From positions 1 to 49,303 of the forward strand of contig JAILBQ010000061.1 in NCBI GenBank assembly GCA_024680815.1: DNA of 49,303 nucleotides. Direction: 5' to 3'. A program made the position numbers and the translations under genes. The notes under the pieces were generated by a model. The model saw nothing but the letters and a program-made list of their open reading frames with translations, was not told the origin of the DNA and searched no databases. Positions 34,651-42,600 of this stretch are shown here, piece after piece (the first letter of the stretch is position 1; each line of letters opens with the position of its first letter). The DNA is from Lachnospiraceae bacterium. Lineage in GTDB: Bacteria; Bacillota; Clostridia; Lachnospirales; Lachnospiraceae.

Positions 34651-37422
34651 TTATTTTCTTCTTTGAAAACAGCCCGCCCTCCGGAGGACGATCCCCGCAA
34701 GAACGGCCAGAATTCCCAGACACAAAAGCACCAACCCGGCCTTTAATCCCGGCGTCTCATATTGAAGTATGATTTCATGCTCTCCCTCCGGCAGGACAAG
34801 GGCAGACTCCATAAGGTTTCCTTTGCGGATTTTTTCCTCTTTCCCGTCCACCCGGGCTCTCCACCCCGGAGAATACGGCGCGCCCAGCATAAGTATCCCG
34901 GGGCGGTCAAGCTCCGCTTTGCCGTTTATAGTGTTGACGCCGAATCCCGCGTTTTCCATTCCCGGGACTGAAAGAGCATTGATTTTTTCCTCCAGGCCGT
35001 CATATGGCTCAGCGGCAGCGTACAGGGCGTCAAAGGTATATATCCCCTTATAGGGAAAAATTATTTTCAGCTCTTCCGGAGCGGACGAAAAACGCCCCAG
35101 GGGAAGTATGAAATTCCTCCTGTTGCAGAAATATTCGTTCCATTCCGGCAGGTAGGAAAACTGGGTTTTTGTGTCAGCGCACTCAGCCTTGATGCGGATG
35201 CTCTCCTCCTTATCCTCAAAAAAGGATTTCAGCAGTAACAGCACTTTTTCCGGTTTTGATGCCTCTCTCCACTCTCTTGTCTCTCCCGCTGGGAGAGGCT
35301 CATAATTCATCCCCGAAAAAACCGCGTAGTATTCCCCCGGCCCCGCATCCTTAAGCTTAACGGTAAAAGACGCCTCCGGTACGGTGACGATGTATTTCCC
35401 GTCCCGAAGCTCCACATGCTCATATTCCCCTCGCTCCTCCGAGATATCCAGGGCACGTATTTCTTCGTTCGAGGGGGCGAAGCCGGACGGAAGTTCTTCA
35501 AGCACGGCGTCACTGAGCAGGGCTTCCTGTCTTGCCTCGGGAGGAAGGGCGAAAAAAGCCTCCTCGTTCATCGCGTTATGATACACGGTGCCGAAGGGCA
35601 GGGGATCATTCATTTTAAGGAGGTCGAAGGTTTCGCCGTCCTTTCCCTCTATCCGTGTTTTAAAGGTGCTGTAGCCGAAACGCTCTTTATTCTCCCCGGC
35701 ATAGGCATATTTCACCCTCGCAAGCTCCTCCAGAAGAAATCTCGAATCCAGCCCCTTCCATGAAAAGGTTCTGGAATTTGATACATACATGGCGCCCATA
35801 TAGTCCGGGACAAAGGGGGAGGTAATGCTTAAATAGAGAGTCAGTCCGTTTCCTCCCCGAAGGAGTCTGCTGTTAAGATCGGGGGAAAGAGCCTCGTCCG
35901 AAACCCGGAAAAAATCCTTATCCTCCTTCAACGCCCCGTCAGCCTCTTCCCAGACATTCCGGGTCAGAGCTTCTCCCGCGCTTATTCCCCTTTCCCTGGC
36001 GGAATGCTCTCCGACAGGCGAAAACTCAAAGCAGGCGTTTATAATAATTCCCGCAACTATGAGTCCGAACATGGCAGGAAGGGTTCTTTTAAAAAGAGAG
36101 ATTTTATCTTTCAGGAAAAGTACGGCTGTGGAAAGCAGCAGAAGAACGACCGGCCCGATAACAGCCCCTTTTCTGAGTCCGGGAAGGGAAAGGCAGAGCA
36201 GGGCATAAACCAGGCTCCCTGAAAGCAGACATATCTTTTCTTTTTTTTCAAGATTCGAAAAATACGGCAGCATTTTCCCCGTGAGTACCGAAATAAACAG
36301 ACCGAAGGCATAGCCCCAGCGGTTTGAGGGATAGGAGCAGCCGTTCATCAGGGCTCCGCAGGCCGGAATAAACAGGGCGGCAAGCAGGATCAGAAAAGCA
36401 ATTTTCCATTTTCTCATTTCCCTCCCGAGCGTAAAGAGCCTCAGCAGGGCCAGAAAAGCCACCGGAGTATAGCCCATGGCCAGGGTTTCGGAAGCGGCGG
36501 AAGGTCCCGTAAAGGCCGCTGCAAAAGAAATATAATATTTCCAGTGATAAAGAAGGGGTATATAGGGTTTAAAGGACAGTCTGGGAGAAGCCGTTATCTG
36601 GGTTATGACAGGAAGGAGCACCGGTGCGGATAAAAGTCCTCCGATAAGAGCCGCTGAGAGAAACCGGAGGCAGAGCTTCAGAATTTCCCCGGCATTTCCC
36701 CGCCGCTTTTCAAAAAGCAGCCGGAAAACAAGGTAGCCGGCGGTAAGCAAACCTGCCTGATAAAGGAAATAAAAATTGGATAAGCCCAGGCCGAAAACCG
36801 ACAGCGTCAGAAGCACCGGGCTCTTTCCCTCCAGAATCCTGTCGGTTCCCAGCAGCATAAGAGGCAGGTAAATAAGCACATTCCCGAAGCTGAGCTCCCT
36901 CAAAACGAAGAGGAAGACGAACATCGAAAAAACGTAGATGCAGGCGGAAAGCACCGCCTGAACCCTCTCAAAGCCGTGGTGACGCACATAAAAGAGCAGG
37001 GCAAGCCCGGCAAGATACGTTTTCAAGATAAAAAGGGCGGAAAAAGAAAACGGTGAAAGGCTCTCCGGCAGCAGGGCAAAAAGCCAGGTCAGTGGATCGG
37101 CGAAACCGTAGTAGTGAAGTGAGGTGGCGATATCCGCCCCGAAGCCGATGGAAAAATCCCACATCGGAAAGACAAATTTCCCCTCCCGTAAAAGCGTATT
37201 CAGGAAAGAACGGATTAAACGCCCCTCATAGACAAACGCCGGATAGTGCTGCCAGATGCTGTCCCCTGTTATTATCAGCGTTTTTCCCTCAAAAAAAAAC
37301 GGACTGTACACCGCCGCGGAAAGGAGAAGGAAAACGAGAGTATAAAGGGTATAACAAAAGAAAGCCGGATGAACGTCTGGTTCACCCGGCCTGTATTCAT
37401 AAGAAGCCTTACGCCCGCTCAA
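34651..37422 (-). CDS. YfhO-family polytopic membrane protein
   Basis: A 923-residue protein. About a dozen spans fill residues 20-470, then a large extracytoplasmic domain (about 475-890) and a final span (about 893-915). The opening GDSIWQHYPAFVYEGRLIRS and FPMWDFSIGFGADIATS, with a conserved Asp/Gln/His, mark the YfhO family of GT-C-like proteins, some of which glycosylate teichoic acids. The start is uncertain: no ATG or GTG gives a full-length product, so I keep the TTG at 37422, which lies inside the rpmB gene (14-base overlap) with GAGG ten bases upstream. It interrupts the usual rpmB/asp23 neighbourhood. Confidence 0.88.
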   Translation of the reverse strand: MSGRKASYEYRPGEPDVHPAFFCYTLYTLVFLLLSAAVYSPFFFEGKTLIITGDSIWQHYPAFVYEGRLIRSFLNTLLREGKFVFPMWDFSIGFGADIATSLHYYGFADPLTWLFALLPESLSPFSFSALFILKTYLAGLALLFYVRHHGFERVQAVLSACIYVFSMFVFLFVLRELSFGNVLIYLPLMLLGTDRILEGKSPVLLTLSVFGLGLSNFYFLYQAGLLTAGYLVFRLLFEKRRGNAGEILKLCLRFLSAALIGGLLSAPVLLPVITQITASPRLSFKPYIPLLYHWKYYISFAAAFTGPSAASETLAMGYTPVAFLALLRLFTLGREMRKWKIAFLILLAALFIPACGALMNGCSYPSNRWGYAFGLFISVLTGKMLPYFSNLEKKEKICLLSGSLVYALLCLSLPGLRKGAVIGPVVLLLLSTAVLFLKDKISLFKRTLPAMFGLIVAGIIINACFEFSPVGEHSARERGISAGEALTRNVWEEADGALKEDKDFFRVSDEALSPDLNSRLLRGGNGLTLYLSITSPFVPDYMGAMYVSNSRTFSWKGLDSRFLLEELARVKYAYAGENKERFGYSTFKTRIEGKDGETFDLLKMNDPLPFGTVYHNAMNEEAFFALPPEARQEALLSDAVLEELPSGFAPSNEEIRALDISEERGEYEHVELRDGKYIVTVPEASFTVKLKDAGPGEYYAVFSGMNYEPLPAGETREWREASKPEKVLLLLKSFFEDKEESIRIKAECADTKTQFSYLPEWNEYFCNRRNFILPLGRFSSAPEELKIIFPYKGIYTFDALYAAAEPYDGLEEKINALSVPGMENAGFGVNTINGKAELDRPGILMLGAPYSPGWRARVDGKEEKIRKGNLMESALVLPEGEHEIILQYETPGLKAGLVLLCLGILAVLAGIVLRRAGCFQRRK

Positions 37423-37594
37423 CCGCGCCGGACCTCAGGCACCGGCTGCATACATAAAGTCTCTTCGGTACGCCGTTCACCTTGCATCTCACGTGCCGGA
37501 TGTTGGACTTTAAAATACGGTTAGACCTTCTATGGGAATGGCTGACGTTGTTCGCGAAACGAACGCTCTTGCCACATACTGCACACTTTGCCAT
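37409..37594 (-). CDS. rpmB: 50S ribosomal protein L28 (zinc-binding form)
   Basis: A 61-residue L28 beginning MAKCAVCGKS and carrying CAVC and CSRC pairs, so it is the zinc-binding (C+) form. The HSHRRSNRILKSNIRHVR block is typical. The ATG follows a GGAAGGGGTGAG site, with a good promoter about 80 bases upstream. It overlaps the start of the YfhO gene by 14 bases. The C+ form fits Clostridia; no C- paralog is in this window. Confidence 0.96.
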   Translation of the reverse strand: MAKCAVCGKSVRFANNVSHSHRRSNRILKSNIRHVRCKVNGVPKRLYVCSRCLRSGAVERA

Positions 37595-37676
37595 GCTCTC
37601 TCACCCCTTCCTGCTTAAAATATCCTTAAAATAAAAACCACTTCTCCGCCGCTTTCACGACAGAACGCTAAACGCG

Positions 37677-37705
37677 ATTATATCAGAAAGAAACTTTTTA
37701 TGCAA
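37677..37705 (-). promoter_or_regulatory. Sigma-A promoter of rpmB
   Basis: TTGCAT (37700-37705) and a perfect TATAAT (37677-37682) are 17 bases apart on the minus strand, about 80 bases before the rpmB ATG, in the 122-base gap after ytfJ. I see no clear terminator for ytfJ in this gap. Confidence 0.72.
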
Positions 37706-37716
37706 TAAAAAAATAT

Positions 37717-38142
37717 TTAAACGTTATCAGCCCCGGGATTTTCAAGATTCTCGCTTCTGTCAAAGGCCAGATCCATGGCTTCGTCATCGCTTAAGGGGAT
37801 GGGGCCGTCCTTGGAATCCGTGAACTTATTAATAAGATCCGGCACCATATCCAGAATCTTTGTAACACTGTCCTGATTCTTGACATTGACCAGCTTTGTC
37901 GTTCCTTTTGAAATAATCAGAACCGCCGAAGGGGACAGCTTTCCTCCTATTCCTCCGCCGCCTTTCTTTCCCTTTTCCATATCACCGGCGGCAGTTCCCA
38001 TCCCGAAGGATACATCCACCAGGGGTATTATAATCGTATCCCCTGACCGTATGGGCTCACCCACAACGGTTTTTGAAGAAAGGAACGAATTCATGCCGTT
38101 CATCATTTTTTCCAGAAAGGATTCCATGTTTATATCCGCCAT
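37717..38142 (-). CDS. ytfJ: GerW/YtfJ family sporulation protein
   Basis: A 141-residue protein. I use the ATG at 38142 because GGGAGG lies five bases before it; the GTG just before it is too close. It shows the family features MESFLEKMMNGMNSFLSSKTVVGEPIR, the Val-rich strand IIIPLVDVSFGMG, a Gly-rich GKKGGGGIGGK loop and SAVLIISKG. YtfJ (GerW) is a spore-associated protein needed for germination of some Bacilli and is a marker of spore-forming Firmicutes. It follows the DUF2953 gene by 14 bases, the conserved ytfI-ytfJ pairing. Confidence 0.95.
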   Translation of the reverse strand: MADINMESFLEKMMNGMNSFLSSKTVVGEPIRSGDTIIIPLVDVSFGMGTAAGDMEKGKKGGGGIGGKLSPSAVLIISKGTTKLVNVKNQDSVTKILDMVPDLINKFTDSKDGPIPLSDDEAMDLAFDRSENLENPGADNV

Positions 38143-38156
38143 CACTGCCTCCCTGC

Positions 38157-39143
38157 TTATCTTTCGAGTCCGGTTTTAACACGCCGGACAAATTTTTTCA
38201 GATCTTTATCATAATAGAACTTCCAGGCGACGATTCCCACTACATAGAGCTGCATATTGCCCTTCAGTAACATACGCCCCTTCAGCACCTCCCGGTCAAA
38301 ATCGGGAAAGATGCGAACCTTTTTTGAAGGATAGCCGCCAAAAGCACGGATGAGCCCTAAAAGCTCACCGGTATCCGCCGGAGAGTCAAATCCGAAGGTT
38401 CCTTCGATGAGGAATTTTCTCGGACGGAGGTTTTTCAGCAGGCGCTTCGTCTCCTTTATAAGAAGGGCTCTCGCCCGGGCCGAGCTTTCAAGCCCCCACA
38501 GCTTTCTGAAATACTGAACCCGGCGAATGAGCTTTTTTATTGTATCATAGGGTCGCTTAATTGTGTAGCCGAACTTTTTAAGAGTCTTTCCCGCGCGGGA
38601 GAAGCTTTGCTTTATGAACCCCGGGAACTCCTTAAGCTTCCGGAAAAAGCCGGGCTCCGCCTCCTCTTCAGGCGTTTCGGGTTCGGCTGCTTCCGGTTCC
38701 GGCATCTCAAAATCTTCTTCCGGTTCCGCGATTTCCGGTTCCGGAGTCTCAAACTCTTCTTCCGGTTCCGCGGTTTCCGGTTCCGGAGCCTCAAACTCTT
38801 CTTCCGGTTCCGGGACCTCGAAATCTTCGTCCTCCCAGTCCGCCATTTCCGGAAACTCTTCCTCTTCCTCCTCATCATCCTTCGGCCAGATCTTAACCCA
38901 GAAAAGCTTCAGATCATATATAAGGCCCCCCTCCGGATCCCAGAGGGCCTTTCCGTGAAGAACCCGGTAAAGATATGTCAGATGAAAGGACGCGTCGTAC
39001 CTCCCCTCCACGGAATCAGCCACCGCCTCAATCCTGTAGCGGAAGGGATAAAAAAGCAGCAGCAGAATAAGAATAATTGCGAGAGCGAGGACGGAAAGAA
39101 GCACAATTCCCGTAATCTTCAAAACCGTAAGGAATACCGTCAT
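38157..39143 (-). CDS. DUF2953 membrane protein with Glu/Pro-rich repeat
   Basis: A 328-residue YtfI-like protein. One membrane span (about 4-33) is followed by the DUF2953 region, which resumes after an insert and ends near GNMQLYVVGIVAWKFYYDKDLK. Residues 91-163 are an acidic Glu/Pro insert with in-phase repeats of PEPE-x-AEPEE type. The gene overlaps the preceding hypothetical gene by 4 bases (ATGA), and ytfJ follows 14 bases after. A role in sporulation is suggested by the neighbour but unproved. Confidence 0.9.
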   Translation of the reverse strand: MTVFLTVLKITGIVLLSVLALAIILILLLLFYPFRYRIEAVADSVEGRYDASFHLTYLYRVLHGKALWDPEGGLIYDLKLFWVKIWPKDDEEEEEEFPEMADWEDEDFEVPEPEEEFEAPEPETAEPEEEFETPEPEIAEPEEDFEMPEPEAAEPETPEEEAEPGFFRKLKEFPGFIKQSFSRAGKTLKKFGYTIKRPYDTIKKLIRRVQYFRKLWGLESSARARALLIKETKRLLKNLRPRKFLIEGTFGFDSPADTGELLGLIRAFGGYPSKKVRIFPDFDREVLKGRMLLKGNMQLYVVGIVAWKFYYDKDLKKFVRRVKTGLER

Positions 39144-39472
39144 TCTGAAGCCTCCGGTCCGCGAACGGACATAATGTAGCCCTTAACGTCAAAGCCTCCG
39201 GTGGATCTCCAGGTTTCCTCCACAATTCTTCGTGCTGTATTCACCGCCTCGTCGTAGCCCTTTGCCACACCCACAATAAGCGGAGGGTACAGACGGTAAT
39301 AACGCTTGTTCAGCATCCGGAAGCTGTATATTTCCAGGAGGTCGTTTCCGAAGCGCGGAAGCGTCACCAGAAAGAAACCGCGCATGTTTCCGCCATATTT
39401 CATTTTCCACCGGAATTTCGCGGCAAAGCGCAGGGCTCCTTCTCCGAAATACGGTCTTACTATGCACTTCAT
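39140..39472 (-). CDS. Hypothetical protein, possibly from a leaderless transcript
   Basis: A 110-residue basic protein with no clear signal or membrane span. It has a mixed alpha/beta look (GFFLVTLPRFGNDLLEIYSF, then PLIVGVAKGYDEAVNTARRIVEET) and ends with SVRGPEASE. I do not recognise a family, but such a gene at this place before DUF2953 and ytfJ is seen in Lachnospiraceae as I remember it. The ATG at 39472 is a base or so from the predicted transcription start and has no Shine-Dalgarno site. Alternative in-frame ATGs at 39403 (GGTGG, only three bases upstream) and 39385 would shorten it to 87 or 81 residues. Confidence 0.72.
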   Translation of the reverse strand: MKCIVRPYFGEGALRFAAKFRWKMKYGGNMRGFFLVTLPRFGNDLLEIYSFRMLNKRYYRLYPPLIVGVAKGYDEAVNTARRIVEETWRSTGGFDVKGYIMSVRGPEASE

Positions 39473-39479
39473 GGCGATA

Positions 39480-39508
39480 ATTGTACCATATTAGATTGAC
39501 TTTGTCAG
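39480..39508 (-). promoter_or_regulatory. Promoter of the minus-strand hypothetical gene at 39472
   Basis: On the minus strand CTGACA (39503-39508) and TACAAT (39480-39485) are 17 bases apart; each matches five of six consensus bases. The expected start, about 39473, lies directly before the ATG at 39472. Confidence 0.6.
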
Positions 39509-39524
39509 GGTTTACTCCTATACT
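39496..39524 (+). promoter_or_regulatory. Sigma-A promoter of the HD-GYP gene
   Basis: TTGACT (39496-39501) and TATACT (39519-39524) are 17 bases apart, both near-consensus. Its -35 box lies just beside the -35 of the divergent minus-strand promoter, so the two may interfere. The GGGAGGGGG ribosome binding site of the HD-GYP gene follows about 10 bases downstream. Confidence 0.82.
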
Positions 39525-39549
39525 TGAATTATACGGGAGGGGGTACTGT

Positions 39550-40605
39550 ATGTATATGGTTGCGACTGCCGCCCTTCAGGACGGTATGCAGGTCGGCGAA
39601 GATGTTGTTGTCGGCGGAAATGTCATCGTAAAAAAGGGGAAGATCATAGACCGGCTGACGGTTAAGCAGCTTGAAGCCTGCCGCGTCATCGGCATAAACA
39701 TTCTCGAACCCTCCGACAATGCAAAGACCTGGTACGAAAAAGTCCGGCTTTCACGGGAATTCAAAACCTTTGAGGATGATTACCGGACCAATCTCTTCGC
39801 ATTTAAGGCCGCCTGCGACAATTTCGTCCAGAACAAGGTCCCCTTCAGCAAGCTGGATCTTCTTTCCATCGCAAACCGAATGGTTCCTGACGGAATGTCG
39901 GGAAAGCTCCTCTTTGCGTATCTCTATCTCCATCTTCCGGATTCTGATGACCTCTCCTACGCCCACGGACTCAATGTCGCCATGATATGCAAGGTTGTCT
40001 CCAGGTGGCTGGGTCTCTCTCCGGCGGATACGGATATTCTTATACAGTGCGGCTTTCTCTATGATGTCGGAAAGCTCCTGCTTCCCCACGAAATAATCTG
40101 GAAGCCGGACAGGCTCAACAAAATGGAGCTGGATCTGGTGCGCTGCCATCCTTTCCTGGGCTACCACACCCTTTCCAAATATGTTCAGGTAGATCAGAAC
40201 GTTCTGGCCGCGACGCTCCAGCACCACGAGAGGAGCGACGGCAGCGGCTATCCTCAGGGACTCACAGCCGATCAGATCAATCCCTTCGCCCGTATTATCG
40301 CGATTCTCGACGTCTATGAGGCCATGACCAGTGCCCGTTCCTACCGCCAGCCCATGTGCCCCTATCAGGTCATCCGTATTTTCCAGGAGGAAAGCTTCCA
40401 GAAATACGACATAATGTTTATAAACACGTTTTTAAAGCACATCGTGGACGAGCTTATCGGAAATCATGTCCGGCTCAACAACGGCTGGGAGGGCGAGGTC
40501 ATCATGAACAACACCCAGGATCTCTCCAGGCCCATACTGAAATCAGATGCTGAAATAATCGACATGACGAAGCGCAGAGAGCTGGCGATTGTACAGATTA
40601 TATAA
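39550..40605 (+). CDS. HD-GYP domain protein with Tyr in place of the HD histidine
   Basis: A 351-residue protein; the ATG at 39550 has GGGAGGGGG upstream. An N-terminal about 100-residue region (DUF3391-like in feel) precedes the HD-GYP domain (about 130-300). Expected ligands are present as His139 (HGLNV), His200 (CHP), His225/His226 (HHE), the GYP at 233-235 and Asp254. However, the HD dyad reads Tyr171-Asp172 (FLYDVGK) instead of His-Asp. HD-GYP enzymes hydrolyse cyclic di-GMP, so this one may have altered metal binding or be a sensor only. It converges on the PBP gene, whose stop lies three bases away, with no terminator visible between them. Confidence 0.9.
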   Translation: MYMVATAALQDGMQVGEDVVVGGNVIVKKGKIIDRLTVKQLEACRVIGINILEPSDNAKTWYEKVRLSREFKTFEDDYRTNLFAFKAACDNFVQNKVPFSKLDLLSIANRMVPDGMSGKLLFAYLYLHLPDSDDLSYAHGLNVAMICKVVSRWLGLSPADTDILIQCGFLYDVGKLLLPHEIIWKPDRLNKMELDLVRCHPFLGYHTLSKYVQVDQNVLAATLQHHERSDGSGYPQGLTADQINPFARIIAILDVYEAMTSARSYRQPMCPYQVIRIFQEESFQKYDIMFINTFLKHIVDELIGNHVRLNNGWEGEVIMNNTQDLSRPILKSDAEIIDMTKRRELAIVQII

Positions 40606-40608
40606 ACC

Positions 40609-42057
40609 TCACCTGAGTCCGTAGTACGCGTCAAATATTCTCTTCGCCATGGGCACGGCATAGTCGCCGCCGCTTCCGGCTCCCTCCACAAGCACGGTCA
40701 CCACAATATCGGGATCCTCAACATTGGAAAAGCCCGTAAACCAGGCATGGGAATTGCCCTTCTTTGTACCGTATTCCGCCGAGCCCGTCTTTCCCGCGGC
40801 GGTATAGGGCAGGCCTTCAAGTCTCCGTCCGGTTCCGTCCTCTGTCACCACCTCTGTCATAAACTGCTTCATAACGGCAGCCTCTTCCGGGCTCATAAGC
40901 TTTCCGACAGCCTCCGGCTCATATTTCTCCACGGTGTTTCCCAGATAATTAGCCTTCCTGTCAAGCTCCATGGGCCGCATCAATACCCCGTCATTGGCTA
41001 TGGCGGAGGTGATCAGTGCAAGATGCATCGGTGTAATCAGGGTTTTTCCCTGACCGATAGAGACCTGAAGCAGCTCCTTCGCCCCGGGCTCTTCTTCCAA
41101 TATAAACCGGCTTTCCGCATAGGGATAATCCACAGGCAGCTCCCGGTTAAAAAGAAGTGTCCCGGTCGTCCCGGCAAGACTTTTTAAATCGAGGAGGGTT
41201 CCGATATCGGCAAAGGCACAGTTGCAGGACTTCGCGAAAGCCCTGTGCAGCCCGATTTTTCCGTGTTTTATACCGTGATAACAGGAAATCCTGGCTCCCT
41301 CATAGGAAAAGCTTCCGTCGCAGGAGAAGGAAAAGTTCTCGTAATCCTCCGGATGCTCTTTAATATATTCAAGGAGCGTCACGATTTTAAAGGTGGAGCC
41401 CGGAGGGTAAAGACCGTTTGTGACCCTGTTTAAAAGCGGCGAATTCTCTTCATCGGCGCTTATCTCCTCCCACATTTCGTCCACCGTGTTCGGGTCAAAA
41501 TCCGGCCTGGATACCATTGCCAGAACCCTTCCGGTTTTTACCTCCATAACGATAATCGCTCCCCGGTAGATTCCCAGAGCCTCCCCGGCTACCTCCTGGA
41601 GATGGACGTCAAAGGAGGTATAAAGGTCGTCACCGTAATTTCTAACGCCGGCCATCTCCTTTTCCAGCCTCTCCTTAACGGGGGCGTTGGAGGTCAGAAG
41701 CGCGTAGTTGCCCAGGCGTTCCATTCCCATGACCCCATGGGTTGAAAAACCGACGGCATGGGCAAAGAGGTTATGCTTCGGATAGTAACGAACCTCCCTG
41801 TCCCCGTCCATTGCCTGTTCGGCCAGGACGGTGCCGTCGGATGCAAATATTTTCCCGCGGATTACCCGTTCCTCCAGATTTTTCTGGCGGGAATTATAGG
41901 AATTGTTTATTTCCTTCGGAGCCTTCGCGTAGACAAAGTAAAGATAGTTAAACACTATGCCGGAAAAAACCAGCATGAAGAAGGCGACGATAACCGTCAT
42001 TTCCCGGTTCCGCCGGGCGCGCCGCCTGCCGGCAGTCTTTTCGAAGGGTCGCTCCAT
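40609..42057 (-). CDS. Class B penicillin-binding protein (PbpA/SpoVD-like transpeptidase)
   Basis: A 482-residue peptidoglycan transpeptidase. A basic cytoplasmic N-terminus precedes one membrane span (about 20-42). The catalytic motifs are STFK (221-224), SCN (277-279) and KTG (423-425). The compact N-terminal part (no PASTA domains) resembles PbpA/PBP2-like transpeptidases linked to FtsW/RodA/SpoVE genes. It is the last gene of the U32-FtsW-DUF308-PBP run, seven bases after DUF308. With the FtsW-type glycosyltransferase it probably forms one wall-synthesis pair; which process (division, elongation or spore cortex) cannot be told here. Confidence 0.94.
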   Translation of the reverse strand: MERPFEKTAGRRRARRNREMTVIVAFFMLVFSGIVFNYLYFVYAKAPKEINNSYNSRQKNLEERVIRGKIFASDGTVLAEQAMDGDREVRYYPKHNLFAHAVGFSTHGVMGMERLGNYALLTSNAPVKERLEKEMAGVRNYGDDLYTSFDVHLQEVAGEALGIYRGAIIVMEVKTGRVLAMVSRPDFDPNTVDEMWEEISADEENSPLLNRVTNGLYPPGSTFKIVTLLEYIKEHPEDYENFSFSCDGSFSYEGARISCYHGIKHGKIGLHRAFAKSCNCAFADIGTLLDLKSLAGTTGTLLFNRELPVDYPYAESRFILEEEPGAKELLQVSIGQGKTLITPMHLALITSAIANDGVLMRPMELDRKANYLGNTVEKYEPEAVGKLMSPEEAAVMKQFMTEVVTEDGTGRRLEGLPYTAAGKTGSAEYGTKKGNSHAWFTGFSNVEDPDIVVTVLVEGAGSGGDYAVPMAKRIFDAYYGLR

Positions 42058-42064
42058 TCTTTTT

Positions 42065-42583
42065 TTACTTTTCTGCCGTTACGTCTTTCGCGGCAATGGC
42101 CATAATAATCATATCAATGCCCGCCTCCAGGCAGTAGAAGCCGATCAGGAACCCCACGGCCAGTGCCGTAACGAAGGGATGGGCGCAGGAATAGAGTCCC
42201 AGCAGCGTGCAGAGGATACCGAGTATCAGCCACCAGTACCAGTTTTTGTTCACAGCCTTGATCCTGAACGAAAGAACAATGTCGAAGACTCCCCTGAACA
42301 GGAACCAGAAGGCCGTCATGAAGACAATGAATATATCAATATTAATCGTGCTGCCGGGGCGGAATAGGGCCGCGAGCCCCACAATCAGCGCCAGAACGCT
42401 TATCACTGTCTCTATAACCGTATTGCGCTTCTGAAAGGCCTTGATGATACCGAAAATACCGTAAACAAACATCATGATTCCCAGAAAATATCCAGTCTCA
42501 AGCAGGGTCTGTCCGGGAGTCATCATGCAGGCAAAGCCTCCGATAATCAGTATCACCCCTAAAATAATGCTCAATACTTTCAT
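42065..42583 (-). CDS. DUF308 / HdeD-like membrane protein
   Basis: A 172-residue protein with about six short membrane spans arranged as helix pairs separated by Gly/Pro turns (GVILIIGGFACMMTPGQTL, then FRPGSTINI). This pattern is the HdeD/DUF308 family, whose E. coli member is tied to acid resistance. It starts 17 bases after the FtsW-type gene and ends seven before the PBP gene. An insertion of a DUF308 gene between the partners of a wall-synthesis pair is worth noting. Function unknown. Confidence 0.9.
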   Translation of the reverse strand: MKVLSIILGVILIIGGFACMMTPGQTLLETGYFLGIMMFVYGIFGIIKAFQKRNTVIETVISVLALIVGLAALFRPGSTINIDIFIVFMTAFWFLFRGVFDIVLSFRIKAVNKNWYWWLILGILCTLLGLYSCAHPFVTALAVGFLIGFYCLEAGIDMIIMAIAAKDVTAEK

Positions 42584-42600
42584 TTTTTATGCTCCTTTCA

